The notes under the pieces were generated by a model. It saw only the letters and a list, made by a program, of their open reading frames with translations, had not been told where the DNA came from and made no database searches. A stretch of 7,534 bases of DNA, taken from Actinomycetota bacterium (GTDB lineage Bacteria; Actinomycetota; Thermoleophilia; UBA2241). Positions within the stretch are counted from its first letter, which is position 1, and each line of letters starts with the position of its first letter. The translations under genes were made by a program, and so were the position numbers. Of the stretch, positions 1 through 6,306 are shown piece by piece. The stretch is from positions 3,199 to 10,732 of the forward strand of contig PKYM01000369.1 of the NCBI GenBank assembly GCA_003132645.1, in the 5' to 3' direction.

Positions 1-822
1 CACGACCCTCGCCCCGGGCGCCACGACGGCATCGGGAGCGATGTACAGATACGAGGCGCCGACGTCGCACGAGACGCTCGTCTCGAGCTTGCTCTGCAGC
101 AGGTCGAAGTGGGCCTCGAGGTAGCTCTCGGGGGTGCCGATGTCGCGCCAGTAGCCGCCGCCCACGAAGGCGTGCAGGCTGCCGGCGGCGGCGAGCTGCG
201 GAAACACGCCGCGCTCGATCGAGAGTTGGCGGCCGGCCGGGATCGTGTCGAGCACCTCGGCTTCGAGCAGGTACACGCCGGCGTTGATCAGCGCGCCGTG
301 CGCCGGCACGCCGTAGTCGGCCCCCGGCTTTTCGAGGAACTGCTCGACGCGACCGCCGTCGGCGACTTCGACCAGGCCGTAACGGCGCGGGTCGTCAACC
401 CGCGTCAGCAGGATCGTCGCCAATCCTCCCTGCTGCTCGTGAAAGGTGCGCATCGCGGTGAGATCGACGTCGGCGAGCACGTCGCCGTTCACGGCAAACA
501 GGCAGCCTTCGTCGAGTTCATCCTGGACGTTCTTGATGGCGCCGGCCGTGCCGAGGGGCTGGTCTTCGACAACGTAGCGCACCTCGAGACCGTAGCGGCT
601 GCCGTCGCCGATCGCCTCGCGCAGCGCGCCGGCCAGATAGCCGGCCGAGAACACGGCCCGCGCCACGCCGTGGCGGGCGAGATTCTCGAGGATGTAGCCC
701 ACGAACGGCCGGCCGACCAGCGGCACGACCGGCTTGGGCACGCGCGAGGTGATCGGCCGCAGCCGGGTGCCCTCACCGCCGACCAGAACGACGGCCTGAG
801 CGCACGAAGAGGCGGCGGGCAC
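1..822 (-). CDS. Sugar-1-phosphate nucleotidyltransferase (NDP-sugar pyrophosphorylase), partial at C-terminus
   Basis: This enzyme joins a sugar 1-phosphate to an NTP, making an NDP-sugar for surface polysaccharide in the cytoplasm. 274 codons are visible from a GTG start, open to the window edge. Seen: the nucleotide-binding signature GGEGTRLRP (residues 15-23) with PKPVVPL after it (29-35), GTAGAI (91-96), the metal-binding NGD (112-114), EKPG (164-167), NAG (180-182) and WRDIGTP (225-231). Hexapeptide-like sequence (YIAPDAVVAPGARV) starts near residue 260, so a left-handed beta-helix should continue beyond the window. This two-domain layout fits the mannose-1-phosphate guanylyltransferase/glucose-1-phosphate nucleotidyltransferase family; substrate and nucleotide cannot be told from sequence alone. 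The start is chosen because GAGGT (833-837) lies 10 bases upstream, inside the end of the preceding UDP-glucose dehydrogenase gene, whose stop is only 8 bases away. The two genes are probably cotranscribed. Confidence 0.9.
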   Translation of the reverse strand, partial: MPAASSCAQAVVLVGGEGTRLRPITSRVPKPVVPLVGRPFVGYILENLARHGVARAVFSAGYLAGALREAIGDGSRYGLEVRYVVEDQPLGTAGAIKNVQDELDEGCLFAVNGDVLADVDLTAMRTFHEQQGGLATILLTRVDDPRRYGLVEVADGGRVEQFLEKPGADYGVPAHGALINAGVYLLEAEVLDTIPAGRQLSIERGVFPQLAAAGSLHAFVGGGYWRDIGTPESYLEAHFDLLQSKLETSVSCDVGASYLYIAPDAVVAPGARVV

Positions 823-830
823 GGGTTGGC

Positions 831-2174
831 CTACCTCGCCTCGTTGGAGGTGAGCGGCTCGCCGGCCACAACGTGATCGTCGACCGTGCCGATGCCGTCG
901 TACGACAGTCCGGCCGCGGCGAGGCGTCCGGCGTCCAACGCGTTGCGGCCGTCGATCACATGCCTGCCGCGCATGCGCTCGCGAACGACGTTCCAGTCAA
1001 GCTCGATGAATTCGGGCCATTCGGTCACGACGATCGCCGCATCGACGCCGTCCAGGGCTTCGAGGGCGCTGGTGGCGATCTGGACATTGGGGAACAGGTC
1101 GACGCGCGAGCCGGGCGGCACCATCGGGTCGTAGGCCGAGACCAGGGCGCCTTCGGCGTGCAGGCGAGCGGCGAGCACTATCGAGGCCGCCTCACGCAGG
1201 TCGTCGGTGTGCGGCTTGAAGGTAAGACCCAGCAGTGCGACGCGCTTGCCGCGCAGCCGGCCCACGCGCTCCTGGAGCTTGCCGACCACGCGCCGCTTCT
1301 GCAGGTGGTTGACCTCGATGACGGCGTTCAGAAGCTGAAAGTGATAGCCCGTGTTGCCGGCGAGCTGCTTGAGCGCCTGCACGTCCTTGGGAAAGCAGGA
1401 GCCGCCGTAACCGATGCCGGCCTGCAGAAAGTACGGTCCGATGCGGTGGTCGAGGCCCATGCCGTCGGCCACGGAGCGCACGTCGGCGCCGACGGCCTCG
1501 CAGACGTTGGCGATCTCGTTGATAAAGGAGATCTTGGTGGCCAGGAACGCGTTGGAGGCGTACTTGATCATCTCGGCTGTGGGCACGGTCGTGCGCACGA
1601 CAGTCGTCTCGATGGCGGCGAAGAGCCGCTGCACCTCGTCGCCGTCGGCTTCGCGGTAGGCGCCGATCACGATGCGGTCGGGGTGCAGCACATCGTCGAC
1701 CGCGGCGCCCTCGCGCAGGAACTCAGGATTGGACACATAGCCGATCCCCGTGACCCCGGCGGCCTCGAGTTCGGCGGTGACGCGTTCGCCGGTGCCCACC
1801 GGCACGGTGCTCTTCATGACGAGCAGCCGCTCGCCGCCGCGAGAGCTTACATCGCGCACCACCCGGTCGACGCGCGACATGTCGGCGTCGCCCGACGGCG
1901 ACGGCGGCGTATCGACGGCGACGAAGAGAATGCGGCAGCTCGCGCAGAGCTCGTCGTAGGAGGTGATGAACGACAGGTGGTCGCGGGCGCCAGCTATGAG
2001 CTCGTCGAGGCCGGGCTCGTAGATCGGTACGCGCCCGGCGCGCAGCGCCTCGATCTTGGCCTCGTCGACGTCGAGACAGACGACCTGGTGACCGAGATGG
2101 GCGAGGCAGACGGCCGTCACGAGGCCCACGTACCCGACTCCGACGACCCCGACGCTGCGTTGCGTTTGCGGCAC
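831..2174 (-). CDS. ugd: UDP-glucose 6-dehydrogenase
   Basis: Oxidises UDP-glucose to UDP-glucuronate with two NAD+, giving the acidic sugar precursor for capsule, exopolysaccharide or teichuronic-type polymers; cytoplasmic. At 447 residues it has normal full length. Seen: Rossmann motif VGVGYVGL (11-18), YEPGLDEL (52-59), the NPEFLREG block (149-156), EMIKYASNAF (201-210) with Lys204 and Asn208, and the active-site block GYGGSCFPKD (255-264) with catalytic Cys260 and Asp264. The C-terminal UDP-binding domain contains LLGLTFKPHTDDLREA (314-329). All residues expected for catalysis are present, so it should be active. The start is GTG, set by GGGAGG (2183-2188) 8 bases upstream. The neighbouring nucleotidyltransferase begins 8 bases after the TAG stop, suggesting an operon. 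The related GDP-mannose and UDP-ManNAc dehydrogenases share this fold. The overall match is best to UDP-glucose dehydrogenase, though substrate is assigned by family resemblance. Confidence 0.95.
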   Translation of the reverse strand: MPQTQRSVGVVGVGYVGLVTAVCLAHLGHQVVCLDVDEAKIEALRAGRVPIYEPGLDELIAGARDHLSFITSYDELCASCRILFVAVDTPPSPSGDADMSRVDRVVRDVSSRGGERLLVMKSTVPVGTGERVTAELEAAGVTGIGYVSNPEFLREGAAVDDVLHPDRIVIGAYREADGDEVQRLFAAIETTVVRTTVPTAEMIKYASNAFLATKISFINEIANVCEAVGADVRSVADGMGLDHRIGPYFLQAGIGYGGSCFPKDVQALKQLAGNTGYHFQLLNAVIEVNHLQKRRVVGKLQERVGRLRGKRVALLGLTFKPHTDDLREAASIVLAARLHAEGALVSAYDPMVPPGSRVDLFPNVQIATSALEALDGVDAAIVVTEWPEFIELDWNVVRERMRGRHVIDGRNALDAGRLAAAGLSYDGIGTVDDHVVAGEPLTSNEAR

Positions 2175-2182
2175 GATCCCTA

Positions 2183-2188
2183 CCTCCC
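2183..2188 (-). promoter_or_regulatory. Ribosome binding site of UDP-glucose dehydrogenase
   Basis: GGGAGG on the minus strand, 8 bases before the GTG start at 2174. It decides the start codon. A weak TAGACT at 2211-2216 could be a -10 box, but no convincing -35 box sits 17 bases upstream, so the gene may depend on read-through from the broken polymerase gene. Confidence 0.75.
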
Positions 2189-2277
2189 TGACTCCCGCTC
2201 GCGGGCGCCTAGTCTACCACCATGGGACGCGGCTGCGCCCGGTCCTGCCGCCGCCGGCCCGCTCGTGCTGCGACACG

Positions 2278-4447
2278 CTACGGCGTGGCGGCCGGAGCCG
2301 AAGCGACGCTGAGCTCGTAGCTCGAGTTGTCGTCGTAGGGGTTGAGCGAGAGAGCGCGCCGAAACGACGTCGCTGCCTGATGTCTGAGCCCCAGGACGTT
2401 CAGTTGCATGAGGCCTAGCTCGTAGTAGGTCGCGTAGTTCTGCGGCTGCAGGCGGACCGCTTGCTCGAGAGTCGCCTGCGCCGTGGAACCGCGACCCTGC
2501 TGCTGCTCGACCAGAGCCAGCGTGAACAGCGGATCGACCGCGAGCGGATCGAGCCGGTGCGCGCGGCGCGCCTGCGTGACCGCCGCCGCGGTGTGGTTGT
2601 CACTGGCCAGGACGATGGACCTCGACAGCGCGCGATCTGAGAGGTAGGGCGCAAACCAGCTCAGGGCGACCAGCAGCAGCACCCCCGTGACCAGCACGCG
2701 AGAGGCGATGCCGAAGCGCAGGCGTCGGGGCTCGCGAGAGACGGCAGGGGGCGCGACCGGCGGGTCGTCGGGCGCGGCCGGCGTGACATCGCCGGGCGCC
2801 TGCGTGACATCGCCGGGCGCGGCCTGCGCGGCCAGCGTGGCATCGTCGGGCGCGCCCCGCGCCGCGTCGGAGGCACTCAGTGCGATGCCGGCGCGCGCGG
2901 CGGCGCGCTGATGGCGGACGAAGGCCGCACAGACCCCTGTCAGCAGCAGGAACGCGACCGCGGCGGCGGCCATGTCCCAGTCCCAGTCGATCGTCATGTG
3001 GGCCGCGAAGGCGACGATCGCGGCCTGCAGCGCGGCCAGCAGGCCGCGGTCGGCGTCGCGCGCCGCCCGGCCCAGCGGCCGCAGCGCGGCCACCAGCAGG
3101 CCGCCGACGGCCACGACGAACAGGACGAGCCCCACGAGGCCCAGCTCGCTCAGCACGTTGATCCACTGATTGTGGGTGTGCATGACGACGAACCCCGAGT
3201 TGGGGCGGTAGAGGTAGTTCGTGAAGCGGAAGGTGCCGGCGCCGGTTGCCGGCCAGCGGGTGATGCGGGAAGCTCTCGAGGCCTTCGCGGGGCGATGGCG
3301 ATACGGCCGTCGTTGCCGAGCGCGAGCAGGCGGCCGGCGCCGTTGGTCGTCGAGGCGTCGGACGGGCTCGACGAGGTCAACTGGTCGAGGGCCTTGTTGA
3401 CCAGTCCGCCGACGCCGCCATACCGCGCGGCGAAGGCCAGTCCTGCCACGCTCACGACGACCACGACGACGGCCAGCGTCAGGGCGCCGACGACGCGCCG
3501 CCGGCGACCGGCCAGCGGCACGGCGCGCGTGACGAGCGCCGCGGCCGTCTGGGCGACGATCGCGAGGCAGATCGCGGCGAGCGCCCAGCGTCCGAAGGCG
3601 TGACCCTGGGCGCTGCGCTAGGCGTCGCTGGTGGTGGCGTTGAAGAGCGTGCCGAGGTGGCGCGCGTGGTAGAGGGCCGCGGCCACGGGCGCCGCGGTCA
3701 GGGCCAGCGTGAGCGCCCCCTGCAGCCGCTCGTTGGTGAGCGCGAAGTAGACCACGAGGGCGACCACCAGAGCGAGCGTGCCGCCGCGCGAGAAGGTGAA
3801 GAACAGCGTAAAGACAAAGAGCGCGAGGCGCCCTCGAGCGCCGGCACGATCGCCATGACGAGCATGATGGCCAGCACGTTCCAGTAGCCGACCGGAGCGC
3901 TCAGACGGGCATACAGGTGAGCGTGCGTCACAACATCGGGCAACACTTTGCCGAGAAAGGCATAGACGGCCACGGGCACCATCGCGCAGACGTAGCCGTA
4001 GCCGGCGAGACGCAGCTGTACGGGCCCGGCCGGCGTCGCCGTGACGATGGCAGCGACGACGAAATACAGGGCGCTCGCGTCGAAGGCCAGCCACGACAGG
4101 TCGGGGCCCACCGACCAGGCGATCGACAGCCCCGCCCAGAGCGCAAACACAGCGAACGCCGCAAGGCCCACGAAAGCCGCCCGGCCGAGCGCCAAGCGGC
4201 GCGGCGCAAGCCACACCCAGGCGGCGGCCAGCGGCGTCAGTATGAATACGACCGGCGCCGTGCGGGAAAAGATATAGCCACCGGACAGAAACGAAAGGAC
4301 AACGACGGCGGCGAGCAGCGCGACCGCGGGCAGCATGCTGGCGACGAGGCAAGCACGACGCGCGGCGGGGGACCTGCCCAAGCGGCGAGGCGCCGGTTCC
4401 GGCGTGTCGGCGGCGGTCGCTGCGGGCATGTGCTCCACGTGGGGCAT
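2278..4447 (-). pseudogene. O-antigen ligase/polymerase (Wzy_C type) with TPR tail, interrupted by three frameshifts and a TAG
   Basis: A membrane protein of about 720 residues if repaired, expected to polymerise or ligate surface polysaccharide outside the membrane. Pieces in order: 4447 to about 3830 gives many hydrophobic segments and RLSAPVGYWNVLAIML, typical of this family. From about 3830 to 3290 another frame gives FTLFFTFSRGGTLAL and further membrane helices, with a TAG at 3618-3620. A short third frame (about 3289-3247) gives REGLESFPHHPLAG. The last frame to 2278 gives GAGTFRFTNYLYRPNSG, the HTHNQWINVLSELGLVGL loop and helix, more helices, an Ala/Pro/Asp linker, a final helix and two or more TPR-like repeats (ARRAHRLDPLAVDPLF, AVRLQPQNYATYYELGLM). 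The frames join smoothly if one C is restored near 3830, one base removed from GGGG 3289-3292, and one from TT 3246-3247. It could be a true pseudogene or homopolymer assembly error. The ATG at 4445 lacks a good Shine-Dalgarno; the ATG at 4427-4429 is an alternative start. Confidence 0.8.
2781..2820 (-). repeat. Two-copy 21-bp tandem repeat in the Ala/Pro/Asp linker
   Basis: GCGTGACATCGCCGGGCGC (plus strand) occurs at 2781-2799 and identically at 2802-2820, a period of 21 bases. In the minus-strand protein it makes a repeated heptad of the type APGDVTQ/APGDVTP between the membrane part and the TPR tail. A degenerate further copy follows around 2833-2852. The linker is likely flexible and prone to length change. 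Confidence 0.85.
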
Positions 4448-4451
4448 TATA
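4446..4451 (-). promoter_or_regulatory. Possible -10 box (TATAAT) for the polymerase gene
   Basis: A perfect TATAAT on the minus strand overlaps the first in-frame ATG (4445-4447). No good -35 box is seen at the normal distance. If the box is used, transcription would start near 4439, and translation would have to use the second in-frame ATG (4427-4429) from a very short leader. The 8-bp palindrome CCACGTGG (4435-4442) lies at the predicted start point. Confidence 0.35.
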
Positions 4452-4522
4452 CGTGCCGCGGCAGGCGGGCGGTCGCGTCTGACCGCCACGATAATAACGT
4501 GAAGCTCGTCGGGTCGGCATGG

Positions 4523-4528
4523 TATAAG
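4523..4528 (+). promoter_or_regulatory. Possible -10 box (TATAAG) for the 120-residue secreted protein
   Basis: TATAAG on the plus strand lies 54 bases before the ATG at 4583, in the divergent spacer between the polymerase gene and this one. No recognisable -35 hexamer is present, so this is a weak call based on composition and position. Confidence 0.35.
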
Positions 4529-4567
4529 CATTTGGTAGCGGATCGGACCGAGATTCGAAGCGCAGAT

Positions 4568-4576
4568 GGAGGAGGT
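4568..4576 (+). promoter_or_regulatory. Strong ribosome binding site
   Basis: GGAGGAGGT, 6 bases before the ATG at 4583. It is nearly ideal, suggesting high expression, and it fixes the start against an upstream open frame of over 200 codons. Confidence 0.9.
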
Positions 4577-4582
4577 ATCTCC

Positions 4583-4945
4583 ATGAAGATGAAGATCGTG
4601 ATCATCGCCGTCATGGTGATCGTCGCGATGCTCATGGTCGCGTCGGTCGCGCTGGCGGCGTCCAGCACCACCACGGCGATCATCCAAGAGGCGCAGGCCG
4701 GGCACATCGACGGCAACTACACTGCGGCTCAGGTCCAGGCCGCGTTGGCCTACGTGAAGGGCGACCCGACGCTGCAGCAGTACAGCAACGTCGAAGGTGT
4801 CCTCGAAGACTACCTGGCCAGCCTGCCCGCGCCCGCGGCCAAGACCGGCGGGCTGATGTTCACGGGCGGCTCGACCGTCGCGCTACTCGCCTTCGGTCTG
4901 GCCCTCATGAGCGGCGGCCTCGTCTTGCGCAGGCGACACGCGTAG
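4583..4945 (+). CDS. Small secreted, C-terminally anchored protein of unrecognised family
   Basis: I do not recognise the family. The product is 120 residues. Residues 1-25 form a signal peptide (two early lysines, a long hydrophobic core, VALA ending). Residues 26-84 are the exported part, with Gln, Ala and Tyr and the stretch AGHIDGNYTAAQVQAALAYV (39-58), probably helical. An LPAPAAKTGG segment (81-90) leads into a hydrophobic run (about 91-115) ending in LRRRHA. That order (Thr-Gly motif, hydrophobic span, basic tip) is the layout of a sortase sorting signal. AAKTG is close to the LAxTG of class E sortases but not canonical, so a plain membrane anchor is equally possible. The start is set by GGAGGAGGT (4568-4576), 6 bases before ATG; the longer open frame upstream is antisense to the polymerase gene. 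A strong hairpin follows the stop, so it appears to be a single-gene unit, diverging from the polymerase gene. Confidence 0.85.
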   Translation: MKMKIVIIAVMVIVAMLMVASVALAASSTTTAIIQEAQAGHIDGNYTAAQVQAALAYVKGDPTLQQYSNVEGVLEDYLASLPAPAAKTGGLMFTGGSTVALLAFGLALMSGGLVLRRRHA

Positions 4946-4975
4946 GGCTGTTTCGAAAAGCGCGGTTCGAGCGTG

Positions 4976-5001
4976 CGAGCGCCCCGGAGACGGGGCGCTC
5001 G
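4976..5001 (+). terminator. GNRA-loop hairpin, likely terminator
   Basis: CGAGCGCCCCG, a GAGA tetraloop, then CGGGGCGCTCG: a perfect 11-bp stem beginning 30 bases after the stop of the 120-residue protein. The tail (TCGTCTC) is only weakly T-rich, as is common for high-GC Gram-positive terminators. It is the most stable short hairpin in this spacer. Confidence 0.7.
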
Positions 5002-5436
5002 TCGTCTCAGGCGGGCATCGCCAGCGTGCTCCCCGAGCTCAATGCCCGAGGCCTCGCCGCAGGCGGCAGCCCGGTCGAACACGAACTCTGACCTCAGCTC
5101 GGCGACGCCCGAGGGGACTTCTTCCTATATCTTCGATCTGCCAGGGCGGTCGGCGATCTGCTTCAGCGCTCGGGGCGCGGGGGAGTGCCTCGCTTGAGAT
5201 GGGGCCGTCGGCTTGCGATTCGCAGAGGCCGAGCACAGCCGCGACCCGGCGAGGGCGCGCGCCGACTTGCCGATCACTGCCCGCCCGCAAGTCCAACGGC
5301 AGCGTGTGGTGCGACCCAGCACGGCGGCGGCCTCCGCGCCGCAGCGCCGACGACAGTCGCGGCGCCTTTACGTCTGCGTCGCGGCGTCGCCGCATCTGCC
5401 CTGAACCCGCAGCTTCGTCCCGCGTCGCACGAACAA
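5002..5436. other. Gene-free stretch
   Basis: About 435 bases with no supportable gene, tRNA or repeat array. Open frames exist on both strands, including 146 codons on the minus strand over 5039-5479. None has a convincing ribosome binding site, and their translations are Arg-rich and irregular, as expected for random GC-rich DNA. A slightly AT-richer patch lies around 5110-5135, and the 8-mer CGATCTGC occurs twice about 20 bases apart near 5134 and 5154. It could hold a long leader, a small RNA or decayed coding sequence; nothing seen decides this. Confidence 0.5.
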
Positions 5437-5465
5437 TTGCAGTCACCTGCGACGCCATATAGGCT
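5437..5465 (+). promoter_or_regulatory. Housekeeping-type promoter for the secreted-protein operon
   Basis: TTGCAG (5437-5442) and TAGGCT (5460-5465) are separated by exactly 17 bases, matching the TTGNNN/TAGNNT form usual for primary sigma factors in high-GC Gram-positive bacteria. The predicted start near 5472 leaves a leader of about 50 bases before the ATG at 5525. Confidence 0.65.
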
Positions 5466-5487
5466 AAGGGGTGCCACACTGGGGTGA

Positions 5488-5521
5488 CCTGCCGCTCGCC
5501 GGCGGGCTGAAAGGAGGCAGG
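5488..5521 (+). promoter_or_regulatory. Leader with strong Shine-Dalgarno partly inside a possible hairpin
   Basis: AAGGAGG (5511-5517) lies 7 bases before the ATG at 5525 and fixes that start. CCTGCC (5488-5493) can pair with GGCAGG (5516-5521), which would cover the last bases of the ribosome binding site. The stem is only 6 bp with a 22-base loop, so a regulatory role is a weak guess. The Shine-Dalgarno itself is firm. Confidence 0.55.
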
Positions 5522-5524
5522 CTG

Positions 5525-6190
5525 ATGAGATCACCATCCAAGGGTGCAATCTACCGGCGTTTGGCACTGGTCGTGCTGGCGATCGCCGTGGTCGGCCTGG
5601 TCGCCGTGCCGGTCGCCCTCGCCGACAGTTCGAGCATGATCCTCGCGGGTCTGGTCCACGGCACGTACTACGGTGGCCAGCGCGCGATCGCGGCGACCGT
5701 GACCGTACCTGACCCGACGACGGGGCCGGCGCTCGCCACCACCCAGGCCACCACGGACGGCTTCTTCATCATGGTTGTCCCGTTCAGCGGGCTGCCCCTC
5801 TACTACAGCGACTTCACGGTCACAGCGACCGCACTCTCGCCGAAATTGGCGGACTGGTCGAGCTTCTTCAGCACCGGCACGGCGCCCTTTGAGTTCATCG
5901 CCGGCGGGGCTGTCGGCGTCCGCCTCAACATGGTCGTCAAGAACACCAAGGTGAGCGGCACCGTCTGGAACGCCAAGACCAAGAAGGCGCTGAAGGGCGT
6001 CAAGGTCACGGTCGGCAACAAGTCGGTCACGACCTCCACGAAGGGCAAGTACTCGCTCGCCATCGGCCTGTGGCCGGCGACCAAGTACCGGGCCACGTTC
6101 GCCAAGAAGGGCTTCTACTCGGTCGTCAAGACGTTCAGCAGCGCACCCGGCTCGGGCGTCAGCGTGAGCGTGGTGCTCAAGGCGAAGTGA
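5525..6190 (+). CDS. Secreted protein with carboxypeptidase-regulatory-like beta domains
   Basis: The product is 221 residues, exported. Residues 1-33 are a signal peptide (RR, hydrophobic core, VALA ending before DSSS). Residues about 38-137 look like one beta-sandwich: AGLVHGTYYGGQRAIAATVT, then ATTQATTDGFFIMVVP. Residues about 141-219 form a clearer one: VSGTVWNAKTKKALKGVKVT, then VTTSTKGKYSLAI and YRATFAKKGFYSVVKTF. This is the pattern of the carboxypeptidase regulatory-like/Cna-B-like fold: a GTV opening, a bounded variable, and a T-x-G-x-Y-S turn. No catalytic motif is visible, so it is probably a structural or binding surface protein. The second domain is markedly Lys-rich while the first is nearly Lys-free. 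No membrane anchor or sorting signal is seen. A good promoter and Shine-Dalgarno precede it. Its TGA overlaps a possible 38-codon ORF, and a glycoside hydrolase follows 109 bases later. Confidence 0.88.
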   Translation: MRSPSKGAIYRRLALVVLAIAVVGLVAVPVALADSSSMILAGLVHGTYYGGQRAIAATVTVPDPTTGPALATTQATTDGFFIMVVPFSGLPLYYSDFTVTATALSPKLADWSSFFSTGTAPFEFIAGGAVGVRLNMVVKNTKVSGTVWNAKTKKALKGVKVTVGNKSVTTSTKGKYSLAIGLWPATKYRATFAKKGFYSVVKTFSSAPGSGVSVSVVLKAK

Positions 6191-6303
6191 GCCAGACGAC
6201 GACGCGCACCGAGGCGACGGCGCCCGAGGCCGAGCTCGTCGCGGCGCTTTTCGCGCGCCGCGACGAGCTCGACGGCACCGGCGCAGACTGGTCAGTCTCA
6301 TGA
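6187..6303 (+). CDS. Possible 38-residue coupled mini-ORF
   Basis: A GTG start overlaps the preceding gene's stop (GTGA, 6187-6190), and the TGA stop overlaps the next gene's start (ATGA, 6300-6303). The product would be 38 residues, including TEATAPEAELVAALFARRDE then LDGTGADW. Nearly every codon ends in G or C, like its neighbours. It is acidic at the start and probably helical in the middle, with no export signal. The glycoside hydrolase after it lacks a Shine-Dalgarno, so translation through this frame would explain how that gene is started. Against it: it has no strong Shine-Dalgarno of its own, and a 17-bp perfect hairpin fills its centre, so it may simply be an open spacer containing a terminator. 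No family recognised. Confidence 0.4.
   Translation: MSQTTTRTEATAPEAELVAALFARRDELDGTGADWSVS
6231..6271. repeat. Perfect 17-bp inverted repeat with 7-base loop
   Basis: CGAGCTCGTCGCGGCGC (6231-6247), loop TTTTCGC, then GCGCCGCGACGAGCTCG (6255-6271). Every base pairs. It lies between the secreted beta-domain protein and the glycoside hydrolase. No T-tract follows, so it is not a standard intrinsic terminator. It could act as a T-less terminator, an attenuator that lowers hydrolase expression, or an mRNA-stabilising structure. Confidence 0.9.
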
Positions 6304-6306
6304 GAC
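6295..6306. repeat. 12-bp palindrome centred on the hydrolase start codon
   Basis: GTCTCATGAGAC is a perfect dyad, with the ATG at 6300-6302 across its centre. An imperfectly nested dyad GACTG-GT-CAGTC (6286-6297) overlaps its left arm. The loops are too short for good hairpins; protein binding or chance are both possible. Confidence 0.6.

Noticed and set aside
109..876. 255-codon plus-strand open frame
   Set aside because: It lies exactly opposite the nucleotidyltransferase codons. In GC-rich DNA the antisense frame is often free of stops, and its translation shows no family motif.
2194..2205. CCCGC-TC-GCGGG hairpin upstream of UDP-glucose dehydrogenase
   Set aside because: A 5-bp stem with a 2-base loop is too small to support a role in DNA this GC-rich.
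873..2312. 479-codon plus-strand open frame
   Set aside because: It is the antisense of UDP-glucose dehydrogenase, whose motifs are complete. The plus-strand product is Asp/His/Arg-rich, with no domain and no ribosome binding site.
2911..3603. 230-codon plus-strand frame and other frames opposite the polymerase
   Set aside because: They are mirror frames of membrane-protein coding sequence, with Arg/Gln/Ala-rich low-complexity products.
3618..3620. TAG read as a recoded amino acid (pyrrolysine or suppressed amber)
   Set aside because: TAG ends three other genes here, and a one-base change from CAG is a simpler explanation.
3917..4582. Upstream extension of the 120-residue protein
   Set aside because: The extension is antisense to the polymerase gene. 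The signal peptide and the Shine-Dalgarno both place the start at 4583.
5039..5479. 146-codon minus-strand ORF in the gene-free stretch
   Set aside because: It has an irregular Arg-rich product, no ribosome binding site and no recognisable motif.
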